Positions 16,011 to 23,659 are shown, counted from the first letter of the stretch. The stretch: 36,067 nucleotides of DNA from Porphyromonas sp. HMSC065F10 (GCF_001808555.1 NZ_KV793811.1:1-36067); one strand, 5' to 3'. Numbers and translations are program-made. The notes: generated from the sequence alone by a model not told the origin.

Positions 16011-18566
16011 CTATTTCTTGTCGAGGAGTCGAGAGAGCGCCACATCCCAGCCGGCGTAATAGGCTCTGGTGGCCGCATCCGTTGTCTGAGAGGCACGGAG
16101 GCGGTATGCAGAACGGATCCGGGCGAGGGCGACACGGATATAAGGGGCCACCTCCTCACTCTTGACAAATGGGGTCATCGAATTATACCGAGCAGCAGAA
16201 GTCTCACACGGGAGGGTGTCTGCCCACGAGGGCTCTACAGCGGCGAGATGATCTCCGCCAAAGTGATCCGAGGACTCGACGTAGCCGGTCAGCATCTCTA
16301 TCGCTGTGCGCTGGAGACTCTGCTCCGAGCGACTCAGCGCACGACCTCCGGCCCCCTCGCGGAGCAATTCATCCACGTAGTCACTGAGGTACGCCTCGAT
16401 GGTATAGTCGGAGCCGCCCTTGGGAGCCTCACTGCCATCAATGATGCCCTTCAGCCGATAGCCTATGGTGAGGTCATTGAGGACAAGGGAGAAGAAGAAG
16501 GGCTCACTCTTATAGGGGTTATAGCTATTGGAGCGATCGAAGCGCTGCTCCAGGTAGGGCGTGAAGAGCCACTCTCTCATCCCTCGCAGCTGAGCGAAAG
16601 TCCACCGCAGCGCTTCCTGCTGACGCTCTTTAGGCAGATAGGTAAGCGGCATCCGCCCCTCGCCCTGACGCTCATCGTAGTAGACCCGCCCACCCACTAT
16701 AGGCGTGACGTGACGGAGGTAGCGAAGCATCTGCTCAAGGATCGCATCATAGACCGCCCTGAGGTCCTCAGAGGACTTGCCGGGCTCCCCGAGCCATTCC
16801 TCGAAGTGCTGAGTGATGTACCTCAAGTTCTTCACCCCAAGTGTATTGGCAGCGATCTGATCACCGGAGAGATCCTCCGTCTGAGCTGTGGGGTCGACAG
16901 TCATATCCTGCTGCGGACCATACATATACTTTCGGTCCCCGGCATGGCTCTTGATCAGTGCAGCGAGAGCCTTTGCCTCACGCTCCTGAGGATAGCGACG
17001 ATAGCCCCACTCGATGGCGTAGGTGTCATAGGGGCCGAGGAGCGGAGGCACCAGGCGGACGCCTCGCTCCAAGTCACCGGGCTGTGCGACATAATTGAAG
17101 CGCGCATAGTCCATGATCGATGGTGTGGTGCCATACTTTTGGGTAAAGGCGGGATCCCTCAGCTGCTCCACGGTGTAAGCCGAGGAGGCGCCCATATTAT
17201 GCTCCAGCCCCAGCGTATGCCCCACCTCGTGAGCCGCCACATACCTCATCGCCTCGCACATCAGGCTGTCCGGCAGCTTATCCGCACGCACCCGAGGATC
17301 TACGGCACCGGTCTGGACCAGCCGCCAGTAGTAGAGCAGAGAGGTGATATTGTGGTACCAGATCACATCCGCGCAGAGGATCTCCCCGCTCCGCGGATCG
17401 ACATAGGAGGGACCCATCGCATTGGCGACATGCGAGGTGGCATACTTGACGCAAGAGAAGCGCAGATCATCGGGATCAAAGTCCGGCATCTCCTCCTTGG
17501 AAGGGTACATCCTGGCACGGATGGCATTGCTGAAGCCTGCTGTCCGAAAGGCGCTCTCCCAGTCGCATATGCCGTCCAGGATAGCCTGACGCCACTTGGG
17601 TGGAAAAGCGGTGTCGACGTACAAGGTGATCGGCTCCACCGGATCAACCACCTCACCACGAGCATAAGCGATGCTATCCGACGGCTCCAGCCTCCAGCGG
17701 TGGATGATCTCATACCGCTCGATACGATCCTTATCGGAGGAGTAGTGGCTCCTGCCGGAGGAGAAGTACCCGACCCTGCTGTCTGCTCGGCGGGATCTCA
17801 TCGGGCGATCAGGCAGCAGAACCATCGACCGATGGATCTCTATCGTGGTGAAGTGCCTGCCTCTCCCATACGCAGCGACACTCTTCACCTCCACATTCCG
17901 CTCAAAGGAGCGCACCCCGCTAATGTACGACCCTCCGCCCACAGAGCCACCGAGAGGTGGCGAAAGTGGATCCTCGCTCTCAAAGAGGGACTCCCCATCG
18001 AGGAATAGCGACGTGACATTGATCACCCTCGAGTGATCCGTCCTCGCCTCCACATCAAAGACCCGCGCCACAGGGGCAGAGAAATTGCGATCAAAAGAAA
18101 CCTTGATCGGATCCTTCTCATCCACATAGTGGGTCGTGGGAACCATTTTCATCACGATCTCATCCTTCCCCTTCGCCTCTAATTGCGCAATGAAAGGAGT
18201 GATCATCATCTGTCCCGCCACCGCTGCGGTGGGGTCTGACGTGCGTGAGATGCGGCTCGTGAAGAGGAGTGGACGACCGAGCAGACTGTCAGGCACCTCG
18301 AAGTAGAGGTCCCCATCCTTCTCTATCGTCACGACCAGCCCGGAGTCCACCTTCGCCTCACTGACTAAGTCATCGTAGGCCTGCTCCTCCTTACTCTTCG
18401 TCACTTGTGGCTGCTTCTCAGCCTCTTCCTTAGCCTTCTGCCGCTTACTCTTCAGCCACTCCCTCACCGGTCGACAGGACGTGTCCGCCGTCTGTGCCGA
18501 CACCTCCTCCACCATTGGCATCATCGCCAAGCAGGCCATCAATAGCCTATACAATTTCTGTCTCAT
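16011..18566 (-). CDS. Secreted zinc-dependent metalloprotease (DUF5117/DUF4953 type)
   Basis: About 851 residues with an N-terminal signal peptide (to about residue 24, EVSA). The core carries HEVGHTLGLEH at 446-456, the extended HExxHxxGxxH metzincin zinc motif, followed by a Met-turn-like SIMDYARFNY about 40 residues later. The flanking domains resemble the DUF5117/DUF5118 N-terminal region and DUF4953 catalytic region of large Bacteroidota periplasmic or surface zinc metalloproteases; their substrates are unknown. The first ATG at 18578 would leave a leader of only a few nucleotides after the promoter at 18589, so MRQKLYRLLM at 18566 is preferred. It is followed after 4 bp by the DMT transporter gene. 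Confidence 0.9.
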   Translation of the reverse strand: MRQKLYRLLMACLAMMPMVEEVSAQTADTSCRPVREWLKSKRQKAKEEAEKQPQVTKSKEEQAYDDLVSEAKVDSGLVVTIEKDGDLYFEVPDSLLGRPLLFTSRISRTSDPTAAVAGQMMITPFIAQLEAKGKDEIVMKMVPTTHYVDEKDPIKVSFDRNFSAPVARVFDVEARTDHSRVINVTSLFLDGESLFESEDPLSPPLGGSVGGGSYISGVRSFERNVEVKSVAAYGRGRHFTTIEIHRSMVLLPDRPMRSRRADSRVGYFSSGRSHYSSDKDRIERYEIIHRWRLEPSDSIAYARGEVVDPVEPITLYVDTAFPPKWRQAILDGICDWESAFRTAGFSNAIRARMYPSKEEMPDFDPDDLRFSCVKYATSHVANAMGPSYVDPRSGEILCADVIWYHNITSLLYYWRLVQTGAVDPRVRADKLPDSLMCEAMRYVAAHEVGHTLGLEHNMGASSAYTVEQLRDPAFTQKYGTTPSIMDYARFNYVAQPGDLERGVRLVPPLLGPYDTYAIEWGYRRYPQEREAKALAALIKSHAGDRKYMYGPQQDMTVDPTAQTEDLSGDQIAANTLGVKNLRYITQHFEEWLGEPGKSSEDLRAVYDAILEQMLRYLRHVTPIVGGRVYYDERQGEGRMPLTYLPKERQQEALRWTFAQLRGMREWLFTPYLEQRFDRSNSYNPYKSEPFFFSLVLNDLTIGYRLKGIIDGSEAPKGGSDYTIEAYLSDYVDELLREGAGGRALSRSEQSLQRTAIEMLTGYVESSDHFGGDHLAAVEPSWADTLPCETSAARYNSMTPFVKSEEVAPYIRVALARIRSAYRLRASQTTDAATRAYYAGWDVALSRLLDKK

Positions 18567-18588
18567 ATCATTTCCCAACTCAAGATCA

Positions 18589-18596
18589 CAAAGTTA
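18589..18596 (-). promoter_or_regulatory. Promoter -7 element for the metalloprotease
   Basis: TAACTTTG on the minus strand matches TAnnTTTG. The mobile element at 18631 begins about 35 bp upstream of it, so any upstream activator sites have been displaced by the insertion. Confidence 0.5.
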
Positions 18597-18630
18597 CCAA
18601 TTAACCGCTGTACCTCGATTGACCGAAATA

Positions 18631-18803
18631 GAGATTGTTGCACGAAGTGCCATCCTCGCACATTTGTTTCAAATGTGCCGAGACTTTGCACGAAGGATGA
18701 GATGCAAGGCGCTGAGGATGAGGTCGAAGGGAGCGTACTCACGTACGTGACCGAGACCGAATTCCGAAAGCAACGCAGCAGATCGCCTTCGTGCAACAGT
18801 CTC
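18631..18803 (+). mobile_element. MITE-like element, subfamily 2 (copy D)
   Basis: A 173-bp non-coding element with near-perfect terminal inverted repeats (GAGATTGTTGCACGAAG at 18631 and CTTCGTGCAACAGTCTC at 18787) and an exact 5-bp target duplication AAATA at 18626-18630 and 18804-18808. Inside are hairpin 1 (GCACATTTG/CAAATGTGC) and hairpin 2 (GCGTAC-TCAC-GTACGT) in the same order as in the three 175-bp elements at 19804, 30526 and 36036. The core from GATGCAAGG to CCGAAT is clearly related to theirs, while the ends and stems have diverged. It sits between the divergent promoters of the metalloprotease and the nuclease gene. No transposase is present, so it must have moved with one supplied in trans. 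Confidence 0.85.
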
Positions 18804-18828
18804 AAATAGTGATAAAATGTCAAATGGC

Positions 18829-18859
18829 TTGGCAGTGAATGGCAATAGTCTTAAATTTG
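18829..18859 (+). promoter_or_regulatory. Promoter for the RecB-like nuclease gene
   Basis: TTG at 18829-18831, 20 bp, then TAAATTTG at 18852-18859: a full match to the Bacteroidota consensus. It begins about 25 bp after the mobile element. It rules out the longest start codon at 18817 and favours 18925. Confidence 0.7.
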
Positions 18860-18924
18860 CCCGGAGGGTAACTCGGTCGGATGCCTTTTTCGACTCACCC
18901 CAAGACCCATTTCAGCGAGACACT

Positions 18925-19740
18925 ATGATCGAAAGAAACTATCCTGCGGACTTTAACGCTCTGAACGCCTCTCCAATGGATGACAAAATACTCTTTGACC
19001 CTGCAAGTCACGAGTACACCTATGCGGACACAGGGGAGAAGCTCCACTCGGTAACCAATCTCATCTCTTCCTTTTTCCCACCCTTCAACGTCCACTCTTG
19101 GGCGGAGTATAAGTCTCGCACTCTCGGGACGACAGTCCAGGAGCAGCTGGATCTGTGGGAGCACAATGGGCTACTGGCGCGTCACCTCGGGACCTTTATG
19201 CACGAGCAGATTGAGCGAAGCCTCCTCAAGCAGCCGGTGGAGCACTCCTTTGACATCACGCTGGACGACAATAGCAAGCAACACCTCTCGATCGAGAGCG
19301 AGATGAGAGCCTTCGAGCAGTTCTTCGATGAGGTCCGCCCAACCCCCTTCCGCACCGAGTGGCAGATCTTTGAGCGGGACTACAACCTCGCCGGGACCCT
19401 TGACCTGCTGGCTCAGGACTACAATGGCGACTTCGTCCTCTTTGACTGGAAGCGGAGCCGCCGGATGGGCAAGGAGGATGGCTACGACTTTGTACCCAAT
19501 ACCTACAACCCCCACTCGCCCGGACTCAATGGTCTGGAGCACCTCTACAGCACGCCCTATGTGATCGGCTGCCTGCAGCAAAACCTCTACCGACACATTC
19601 TCCGAGTGGGGTACGGCATAGAGGTGAAGAGTATGTACTTGGTGGCGCTTAATCCCGCCTTCTCACGATACTACTGCCTCCCCGTGCCGGTCATGGACAA
19701 GGAGATCGAGCATATCCTCTTCTGTATCGGGAAGCACTAA
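18925..19740 (+). CDS. PD-(D/E)XK nuclease, RecB/phage-exonuclease-like
   Basis: This 271-residue stand-alone nuclease has the motif set of the RecB/Cas4/phage exonuclease group: LHSVTNLIS (40-48), LGTFMHEQIE (88-97, with His93), TEW with Glu145, AGTLD with Asp160, FDWK with Asp174 and Lys176, and QQNLY (218-222), the QxxxY motif. It has no helicase domain and no obvious Fe-S cysteine cluster. The role may be phage- or mobile-element-related DNA processing; the biological substrate is unknown. The start at 18925 is chosen because the promoter lies at 18829-18859. The gene is bracketed by mobile repeats of opposite orientation (18631-18803 and 19804-19978) and ends in a strong terminator. Confidence 0.82.
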   Translation: MIERNYPADFNALNASPMDDKILFDPASHEYTYADTGEKLHSVTNLISSFFPPFNVHSWAEYKSRTLGTTVQEQLDLWEHNGLLARHLGTFMHEQIERSLLKQPVEHSFDITLDDNSKQHLSIESEMRAFEQFFDEVRPTPFRTEWQIFERDYNLAGTLDLLAQDYNGDFVLFDWKRSRRMGKEDGYDFVPNTYNPHSPGLNGLEHLYSTPYVIGCLQQNLYRHILRVGYGIEVKSMYLVALNPAFSRYYCLPVPVMDKEIEHILFCIGKH

Positions 19741-19753
19741 CCGGCCTCCCCTC

Positions 19754-19803
19754 AAGCAAGCATCACCCGCCCCTCAGGATCGAGGAGCGGGTGATGCTTG
19801 CTT
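19754..19803 (+). terminator. Long perfect hairpin after the nuclease gene
   Basis: A 17-bp perfect stem (AAGCAAGCATCACCCGC at 19754-19770 with its reverse complement at 19787-19803) and a 16-nt loop. It lies 13 bp past the stop. The following bases belong to the mobile element inserted directly at its foot, so the native T run, if any, may have been separated. Confidence 0.75.
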
Positions 19804-19978
19804 GAAATCTTTGCATAACACCCCATCTGCGGCGTCACTTTCGAGATTCGGGCTTGGTCATGTGCGTAAGCACACTCCCTTCGCCCTCACTCTCAGTCCC
19901 TTGCATCTGGGGCATTCTGCAAAGTCCCTGCCGAAAAAGCGGTGCTTTTTCGGCGAAAGACCATTTTGCAAAGGTCTT
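19804..19978 (-). mobile_element. MITE-like element, subfamily 1 (copy A, reversed)
   Basis: This 175-bp element matches the copy at 30526 in reverse orientation at roughly 90 percent identity by eye. It has the 12-bp end AAGACCTTTGCA (seen reversed at 19967-19978), a more diverged other end, and a 5-bp target duplication TGCTT at 19799-19803 and 19979-19983. It contains the perfect 11-bp stem GCCGAAAAAGC/GCTTTTTCGGC and the GTGTGC-TTAC-GCACAT hairpin. The left duplication overlaps the foot of the nuclease terminator. Short frames run through it, but they reflect DNA conservation, not a gene. Confidence 0.88.
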
Positions 19979-20007
19979 TGCTTATGGGTCCCTCCGAGGT
20001 AGAGGTC

Positions 20008-20202
20008 TCAGAAGTCGGTGTGCCTACGGCGCTTCACGGGATGGGTCAGCTTCCAGACGTACTGCCCGAGACGAAGGACGACAGCGACACCACCGACGAT
20101 GAAGAACCATGTCTTATCCTGCGGCATGGCGAAGTAGAGGACGACAGCTCCCACTGCGAGGAGCATAAAGAGGGCGGTCAGAGTATTGTAGATTTTTCCC
20201 AT
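20008..20202 (-). CDS. Small two-helix membrane protein downstream of maf
   Basis: About 64 residues from MGKIYNTLTALF: a first helix (about 4-25), a short polar turn (MPQDKT) and a second helix (about 30-48), ending in a basic tail (VKRRRHTDF). The function is unknown. It begins 7 bp after the maf stop and is the last gene of the nitroreductase-DUF2520-kdsC-maf cluster. An upstream ATG at 20232 would overlap maf and is less likely. Confidence 0.65.
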   Translation of the reverse strand: MGKIYNTLTALFMLLAVGAVVLYFAMPQDKTWFFIVGGVAVVLRLGQYVWKLTHPVKRRRHTDF

Positions 20203-20209
20203 ACGTGTG

Positions 20210-20776
20210 TTACAAGAAGTGGGACAGTGCACTATAGACCTCAGCTGTAGGCAGTCCCATCACATTAGTATACGATCCATTGATCCGCTCGACAGCAGCG
20301 AGTCCGATCCAGTCTTGGATGCCGTAGCCCCCCGCCTTATCCATCACCTGGAAGTGGCTGATGTAGTAGGTGATCATCTCCTCGGTCAGCGGGGCAAAGG
20401 AGACTTCCGTCTCCACACTCCGCTCTATGGTCTGAGTGCCGTCGGTAAGCACGACACCGGTGATGACGCGGTGTGACCGACCGGAGAGGCGATGGAGGTG
20501 GTCACGCGCCTCCTCCTCTGAGACCGGCTTATCCAGTATCTCATCATCCAGCAGCACGACAGTGTCTGCCGTAAGGAGGAGGTCACCCGCTGACAGCCCA
20601 GCGCGAAGGGCATTGGACTTACGTCGGGCAAGGAAGAGGGCCATATCCTGAGGAGCCACCTCCTCCGGATGAGGCTCGTCAATATTGGCGGGGCGGATCT
20701 CCGGATCCTTGATGCCCAAGCGCTCCAGTAGCTCCCTGCGCCTCGGAGAGGCCGACCCAAGTATCAAGTGTCTCAT
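20210..20776 (-). CDS. maf: Maf-like nucleotide pyrophosphatase
   Basis: Maf/YhdE-type enzymes hydrolyse non-canonical or UTP/dTTP-type nucleotides to monophosphates in the cytoplasm. About 188 residues, starting MRHLILGSASPRRRELLERLG (the SxSPRR signature), with TADTVVLLDDEILDKPVSEEEA containing the conserved Asp/Glu residues, SGRSHRVITGV, and KAGGYGIQDWIG near the C-terminus. The ORF extends to 20824, but the extension overlaps kdsC and lacks family sequence. It is in an operon with kdsC, 14 bp apart. Confidence 0.95.
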   Translation of the reverse strand: MRHLILGSASPRRRELLERLGIKDPEIRPANIDEPHPEEVAPQDMALFLARRKSNALRAGLSAGDLLLTADTVVLLDDEILDKPVSEEEARDHLHRLSGRSHRVITGVVLTDGTQTIERSVETEVSFAPLTEEMITYYISHFQVMDKAGGYGIQDWIGLAAVERINGSYTNVMGLPTAEVYSALSHFL

Positions 20777-20790
20777 AGGGAATGAGGGGG

Positions 20791-21315
20791 TCAAAAGGTG
20801 GGTAAGTCCGTGACGATGCCCCACTCTCCCCGAGCGCGCAGCATCTCCTCCAGCACCTCACGCGCCACGCCCTGACCACCGGCGACGGCACAGACGTGAT
20901 CCGCCACCATCAGCACATCCTCCGCTGCATCAGCGGGAGCCACGCTGTAGCCTGCCAGTCGCATCGCCGGTATGTCGATCAGGTCATCACCGCAGTAGAT
21001 CACCTCCGACGGCTCTATCTGAGCGGTCTGGCAGAGCTCCATCAGCTTCTCCGCCTTACGATGACACCGCTCATAGATGTACTTCACGCCTATGGGCTCA
21101 AAGCGGTTTCGGATCTCATCGCCATGTCCCCCGGTGATGATGCCAAGGACGATACCGGCCCGAGCGGCCAGTCTCATCGCATAGCCGTCGTGGACATTGG
21201 TCGTGCGGATCAGCTCACCCCGATCATTCATCGCCACGGTCCTCCCCGAGAGGACCCCATCGATATCAAAGACCACAGCCTTGTAGCCGGATAGGTCTTG
21301 TGAAAATCTGCTCAT
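20791..21315 (-). CDS. kdsC: HAD phosphatase, KDO-8-phosphate phosphatase-like
   Basis: This 174-residue HAD-superfamily subfamily IIIA (C0, capless) protein matches KdsC in length. The catalytic loop is VFDIDGVLSG near residue 15 (nucleophile and acid/base aspartates), with ITGGHGDEI near 59 (motif II), RKAEKL near 85 (motif III Lys) and VIYCGDDLIDIPAM near 105 (motif IV). KdsC removes phosphate from KDO-8-P in LPS core precursor synthesis. No kdsA or kdsB is in the window, so the assignment rests on sequence class. Its start overlaps the DUF2520 gene by 4 bp. Confidence 0.88.
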   Translation of the reverse strand: MSRFSQDLSGYKAVVFDIDGVLSGRTVAMNDRGELIRTTNVHDGYAMRLAARAGIVLGIITGGHGDEIRNRFEPIGVKYIYERCHRKAEKLMELCQTAQIEPSEVIYCGDDLIDIPAMRLAGYSVAPADAAEDVLMVADHVCAVAGGQGVAREVLEEMLRARGEWGIVTDLPTF

Positions 21316-22127
21316 GATTTCTCTGCTCTCTCTTGGATGGATTGGGTCATCAGTTGATAGATTGTGGTCAGGTGCGGATCGTTCCTCAGGAGCGCCTCAT
21401 GCCTCTGCAGTGTGGACGTGTCGTGCCGTACTGCCGGACCAGTCTGCAGTGCCGCCGGATCGTCTGCCGTCAGCGCCTTGGAGATCGTCTCCTCGATGAG
21501 TGGACGCATATCGCTAAGCGATAGTGGAGTCCCCCGGAGGAGATCCTGCGCCACCACCAGCAGGTGATTGACAAAGTTGCAGCCAAAGCAGGCCGCCAGG
21601 TGGAGCTTACCGCGCTCCCCTGAGGTCACGTGACGCACATCATCGCTCCCGAGAGCACCTGCAAGGTTCATGAGGCGATCCTCAGCCTCAGCATCACTCC
21701 ACTCCAGGAGAAGGGGGACACGGGCCATATCCAGCGCCCTCGACTTGGAGAACGTCTGGAGCGGGTAGAGGACCCCATACGAGCGCAGCCCGGAGAGCAC
21801 ACTCATGGGCGTACTTCCCGAGGTGTGGACCACCGTCGCCGTGAGATCGGGCGGGAGGCTCTCTGCCACCTCTGCGAGTCCATCATCACTCACACAGAGG
21901 AGGAGCAGCTCCACGGAGGGATCTCCCTGCAGCAGGTGAGCAAAGAGAGCCCTGTCTGAGGTACTCTCCGCCCCCACCTGTGATGCCAGCACGGCAGCAT
22001 GCTCAGGGGAGCGGCTCCATACCGCTCGGCAGCGCCATCCTGCCCGAGTAAGCGAGGGGGCGAGATGAGAGGCGACATTGCCGCTCCCCATGATCGCAAA
22101 GGTATGGCTATCTCGAGAGGTCACCAC
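21312..22127 (-). CDS. Rossmann-fold/DUF2520 oxidoreductase-like protein
   Basis: The N-terminal Rossmann fold starts FAIMGSGNVASHLAPSLTRAG (a GxGNVAxxL dinucleotide-binding motif), and a DUF2520 C-terminal domain follows (HVTSGERGKLHLAACFGCNFVNHLL). The whole resembles pyrroline-5-carboxylate-reductase-like or F420/NADP oxidoreductase-like proteins, but no reaction is established. The start is uncertain: ATG at 22184 would overlap the nitroreductase by 52 bp; I chose the GTG at 22127, 5 bp after the nitroreductase stop, giving about 271 residues. It is part of the minus-strand cluster with kdsC and maf. Confidence 0.82.
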   Translation of the reverse strand: MVTSRDSHTFAIMGSGNVASHLAPSLTRAGWRCRAVWSRSPEHAAVLASQVGAESTSDRALFAHLLQGDPSVELLLLCVSDDGLAEVAESLPPDLTATVVHTSGSTPMSVLSGLRSYGVLYPLQTFSKSRALDMARVPLLLEWSDAEAEDRLMNLAGALGSDDVRHVTSGERGKLHLAACFGCNFVNHLLVVAQDLLRGTPLSLSDMRPLIEETISKALTADDPAALQTGPAVRHDTSTLQRHEALLRNDPHLTTIYQLMTQSIQERAEKS

Positions 22128-22132
22128 CGCAA

Positions 22133-22684
22133 TTATTCCTCCGACGCCTCGGCCGAGTAACGCCCGACAAAGACATGCTCCCACGGCAGGGAGCGCTCCT
22201 CCGGCTCCAGCTGATCGGCATCCTCAGGGACACCGAGGGCGATGAGACAGTGGCAGAGGTAAGACTCCGGCAGATCCAGCAGTCTGTGGACAGTCTCCTG
22301 AGCCGTCTCATCGACAGCCCCGGGAGCGTCCTCCACGTGGCACCAGCAGCTACCGAGGTCATTGGAGGTGGCAGCCAGCTGTAGGAAAGAGGCCGCTATC
22401 GCCGTATCAGCAAGCGGGCGACGCGTCTCGGTGGTATCCGCACAGACAGCGATCACCACCGAGGCACCGGCCACGAAGGCGGAGCCATGCTCCCTTATGC
22501 CACTCAGTGAGCGGATCGTCTCGGGGTCATCCACGATGATGAGCCGTACACTGCGACTATTCCGCGACGTAGGTGCCCGGAGGGCACACTCCACGATATC
22601 AGTCAGGAGATCAGGATCGATCTCCTCAGCGCGATACTTACGTATGCTCCGGCGGCGCTGTGTCAGTTGACTAAAGTACGACAT
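22133..22684 (-). CDS. Nitroreductase family FMN protein
   Basis: This 183-residue flavoprotein of the nitroreductase fold uses FMN and NAD(P)H to reduce quinones or nitro compounds. The N-terminus has RRRSIRKYRAEEID, the classic R-(S/R)-x-R-x-(F/Y) FMN-binding start. SRNSRSVRLIIVDD follows near residue 40, and a C-terminal LIALGVPEDADQLEP segment also fits. It opens the cluster nitroreductase-DUF2520-kdsC-maf. The substrate is not predictable. Confidence 0.93.
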   Translation of the reverse strand: MSYFSQLTQRRRSIRKYRAEEIDPDLLTDIVECALRAPTSRNSRSVRLIIVDDPETIRSLSGIREHGSAFVAGASVVIAVCADTTETRRPLADTAIAASFLQLAATSNDLGSCWCHVEDAPGAVDETAQETVHRLLDLPESYLCHCLIALGVPEDADQLEPEERSLPWEHVFVGRYSAEASEE

Positions 22685-22704
22685 ATCAGGTATGTGTAAA
22701 AAAA

Positions 22705-22753
22705 GATCAAGCCTGCCGACACCCCTTCTTCGTGAGCTCCGGCAGCCTTGATC
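22705..22753 (-). terminator. Terminator of the arginine decarboxylase gene
   Basis: GATCAAGCCTGCCG at 22705-22718 pairs with CGGCAGCCTTGATC at 22740-22753 (one mismatch). On the minus strand a run of seven T residues follows. It lies between the decarboxylase stop and the nitroreductase start. Confidence 0.85.
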
Positions 22754-22776
22754 GATAAAAGAAAGTATGCGGAGAG

Positions 22777-23322
22777 TTACTTGGACTCCTTGATCTCAGG
22801 CTGCTCAAAGTCGATGAAGCAGAGCCCGGCGAGAGCCGTGCCATACCGCTTCTCGATAGTGATGCCCTCGGTGACGAAATTGAGCTCACCGAGGAAGTAC
22901 TGCGAGTAGGTCTTGTCGTGCAGGTCGGTGATCACACGCGTGAGACGGCTCTCCAGCTCCTCGATCAGGTAGCGACCGCTCACCTCACAGACGAGCCCGC
23001 CCACCTTGTTGTCAAAATTCTCATCGCTGTACATCCACGAGTAGACGACGCCTGCGGAGACAAACTCGTCCTGCGTACCGTGAGATACAGCCATGATCGT
23101 CTTCATCTCGGATCCAAAGGGTGGCAGGTCGATCTCATCCATCGTGGTGAGGACCGCCGTGGCGGGGATGACGGAGGAGTAGGTCATGATATTGAAGTCA
23201 CAGATCCCGGCATCGTGCAGAGCCATATGATAAGACCCCGCATGCATCTCCAGGTCAGACTCCCCACTCCCCTTGGTGATGAAGAAGGTGCGAGGTATAA
23301 GGTTACCAACGAGCTTACTCAT
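22777..23322 (-). CDS. Pyruvoyl-dependent arginine decarboxylase
   Basis: The enzyme converts arginine to agmatine and CO2 for polyamine synthesis and acid tolerance, using a self-made pyruvoyl group. About 181 residues, starting MSKLVGNLIPRTFF. The processing site is NIMTYSSVIPATA, with predicted cleavage between Ser49 and Ser50. GSYHMALHDAGICDFN and the C-terminal PvlArgDC-type sequence match the family. The frame extends to 23391, but the promoter-like element at 23394 makes the internal ATG at 23322 the natural start. It is monocistronic, with its own terminator at 22705-22753. Confidence 0.93.
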   Translation of the reverse strand: MSKLVGNLIPRTFFITKGSGESDLEMHAGSYHMALHDAGICDFNIMTYSSVIPATAVLTTMDEIDLPPFGSEMKTIMAVSHGTQDEFVSAGVVYSWMYSDENFDNKVGGLVCEVSGRYLIEELESRLTRVITDLHDKTYSQYFLGELNFVTEGITIEKRYGTALAGLCFIDFEQPEIKESK

Positions 23323-23393
23323 GTCTTTATTTACTATCCTAATAATTCTTGTTACCAAACGTAGTCCAAGAGCCATACCGGCTCGAGCCACAA

Positions 23394-23401
23394 CAAAGGT
23401 A
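23394..23401 (-). promoter_or_regulatory. Promoter -7 element for the arginine decarboxylase
   Basis: TACCTTTG on the minus strand, 72 bp before the start at 23322. The palindrome array at 23534-23615 lies about 130 bp further upstream. Confidence 0.55.
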
Positions 23402-23533
23402 CTATTTTGTACCGTCTTCCCACAGCCATCACCCTACTCTGCAGGGAGTGGCAGGTAGTGGCGGCTGCAGTATATCTCCAGCGTGAGCGGGTGCTCCGGC
23501 GGCACCGGTCGGTCTATCTCATCGGAGGTTTTT

Positions 23534-23615
23534 CTTTTACCGATATTAGGCGCGACTAATACCGGTATTAGAGATCACTAATATCGGTAAAAGAAATCAC
23601 TAATATCGGTATTAG
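23534..23615. repeat. Array of four 16-bp palindromes with 22-bp period
   Basis: Units start at 23534, 23556, 23578 and 23600, each 16 bp with 6-bp spacers, the same period as at 69-128. Unit 1 is CTTTTACCGATATTAG and unit 3 is its exact reverse complement. Unit 2 (CTAATACCGGTATTAG) is a perfect palindrome, and unit 4 is identical to unit 3 of the first array. All three spacers differ in sequence. The array lies between the divergent arginine decarboxylase (minus) and the unknown gene at 23998 (plus), far from integrase genes. I cannot name a known element. Confidence 0.9.
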
Positions 23616-23659
23616 GATTCGATGCTATCCCATAAGAGTCTGTGCGAGGGGTCAAGAAA

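Noticed and set aside
16007-16168. N-terminal extension of the DMT transporter
   Set aside because: It lies inside the metalloprotease gene and encodes a Pro/Arg/Ser-rich stretch unlike a transporter start.
18817-18924. N-terminal extension of the RecB-like nuclease
   Set aside because: A consensus promoter (18829-18859) lies within it and the extension has no family sequence.
19804-19978. Short proteins read through the MITE-like elements (similar frames in copies A and B, e.g. ending FFGERPFCKGL)
   Set aside because: The similarity follows DNA identity and hairpins; frames start and stop irregularly in flanking DNA.
22097-22104. TACCTTTG promoter-like sequence on the minus strand at the DUF2520 start
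   Set aside because: It lies inside the coding region for the GxGNV motif and is probably chance within the operon.
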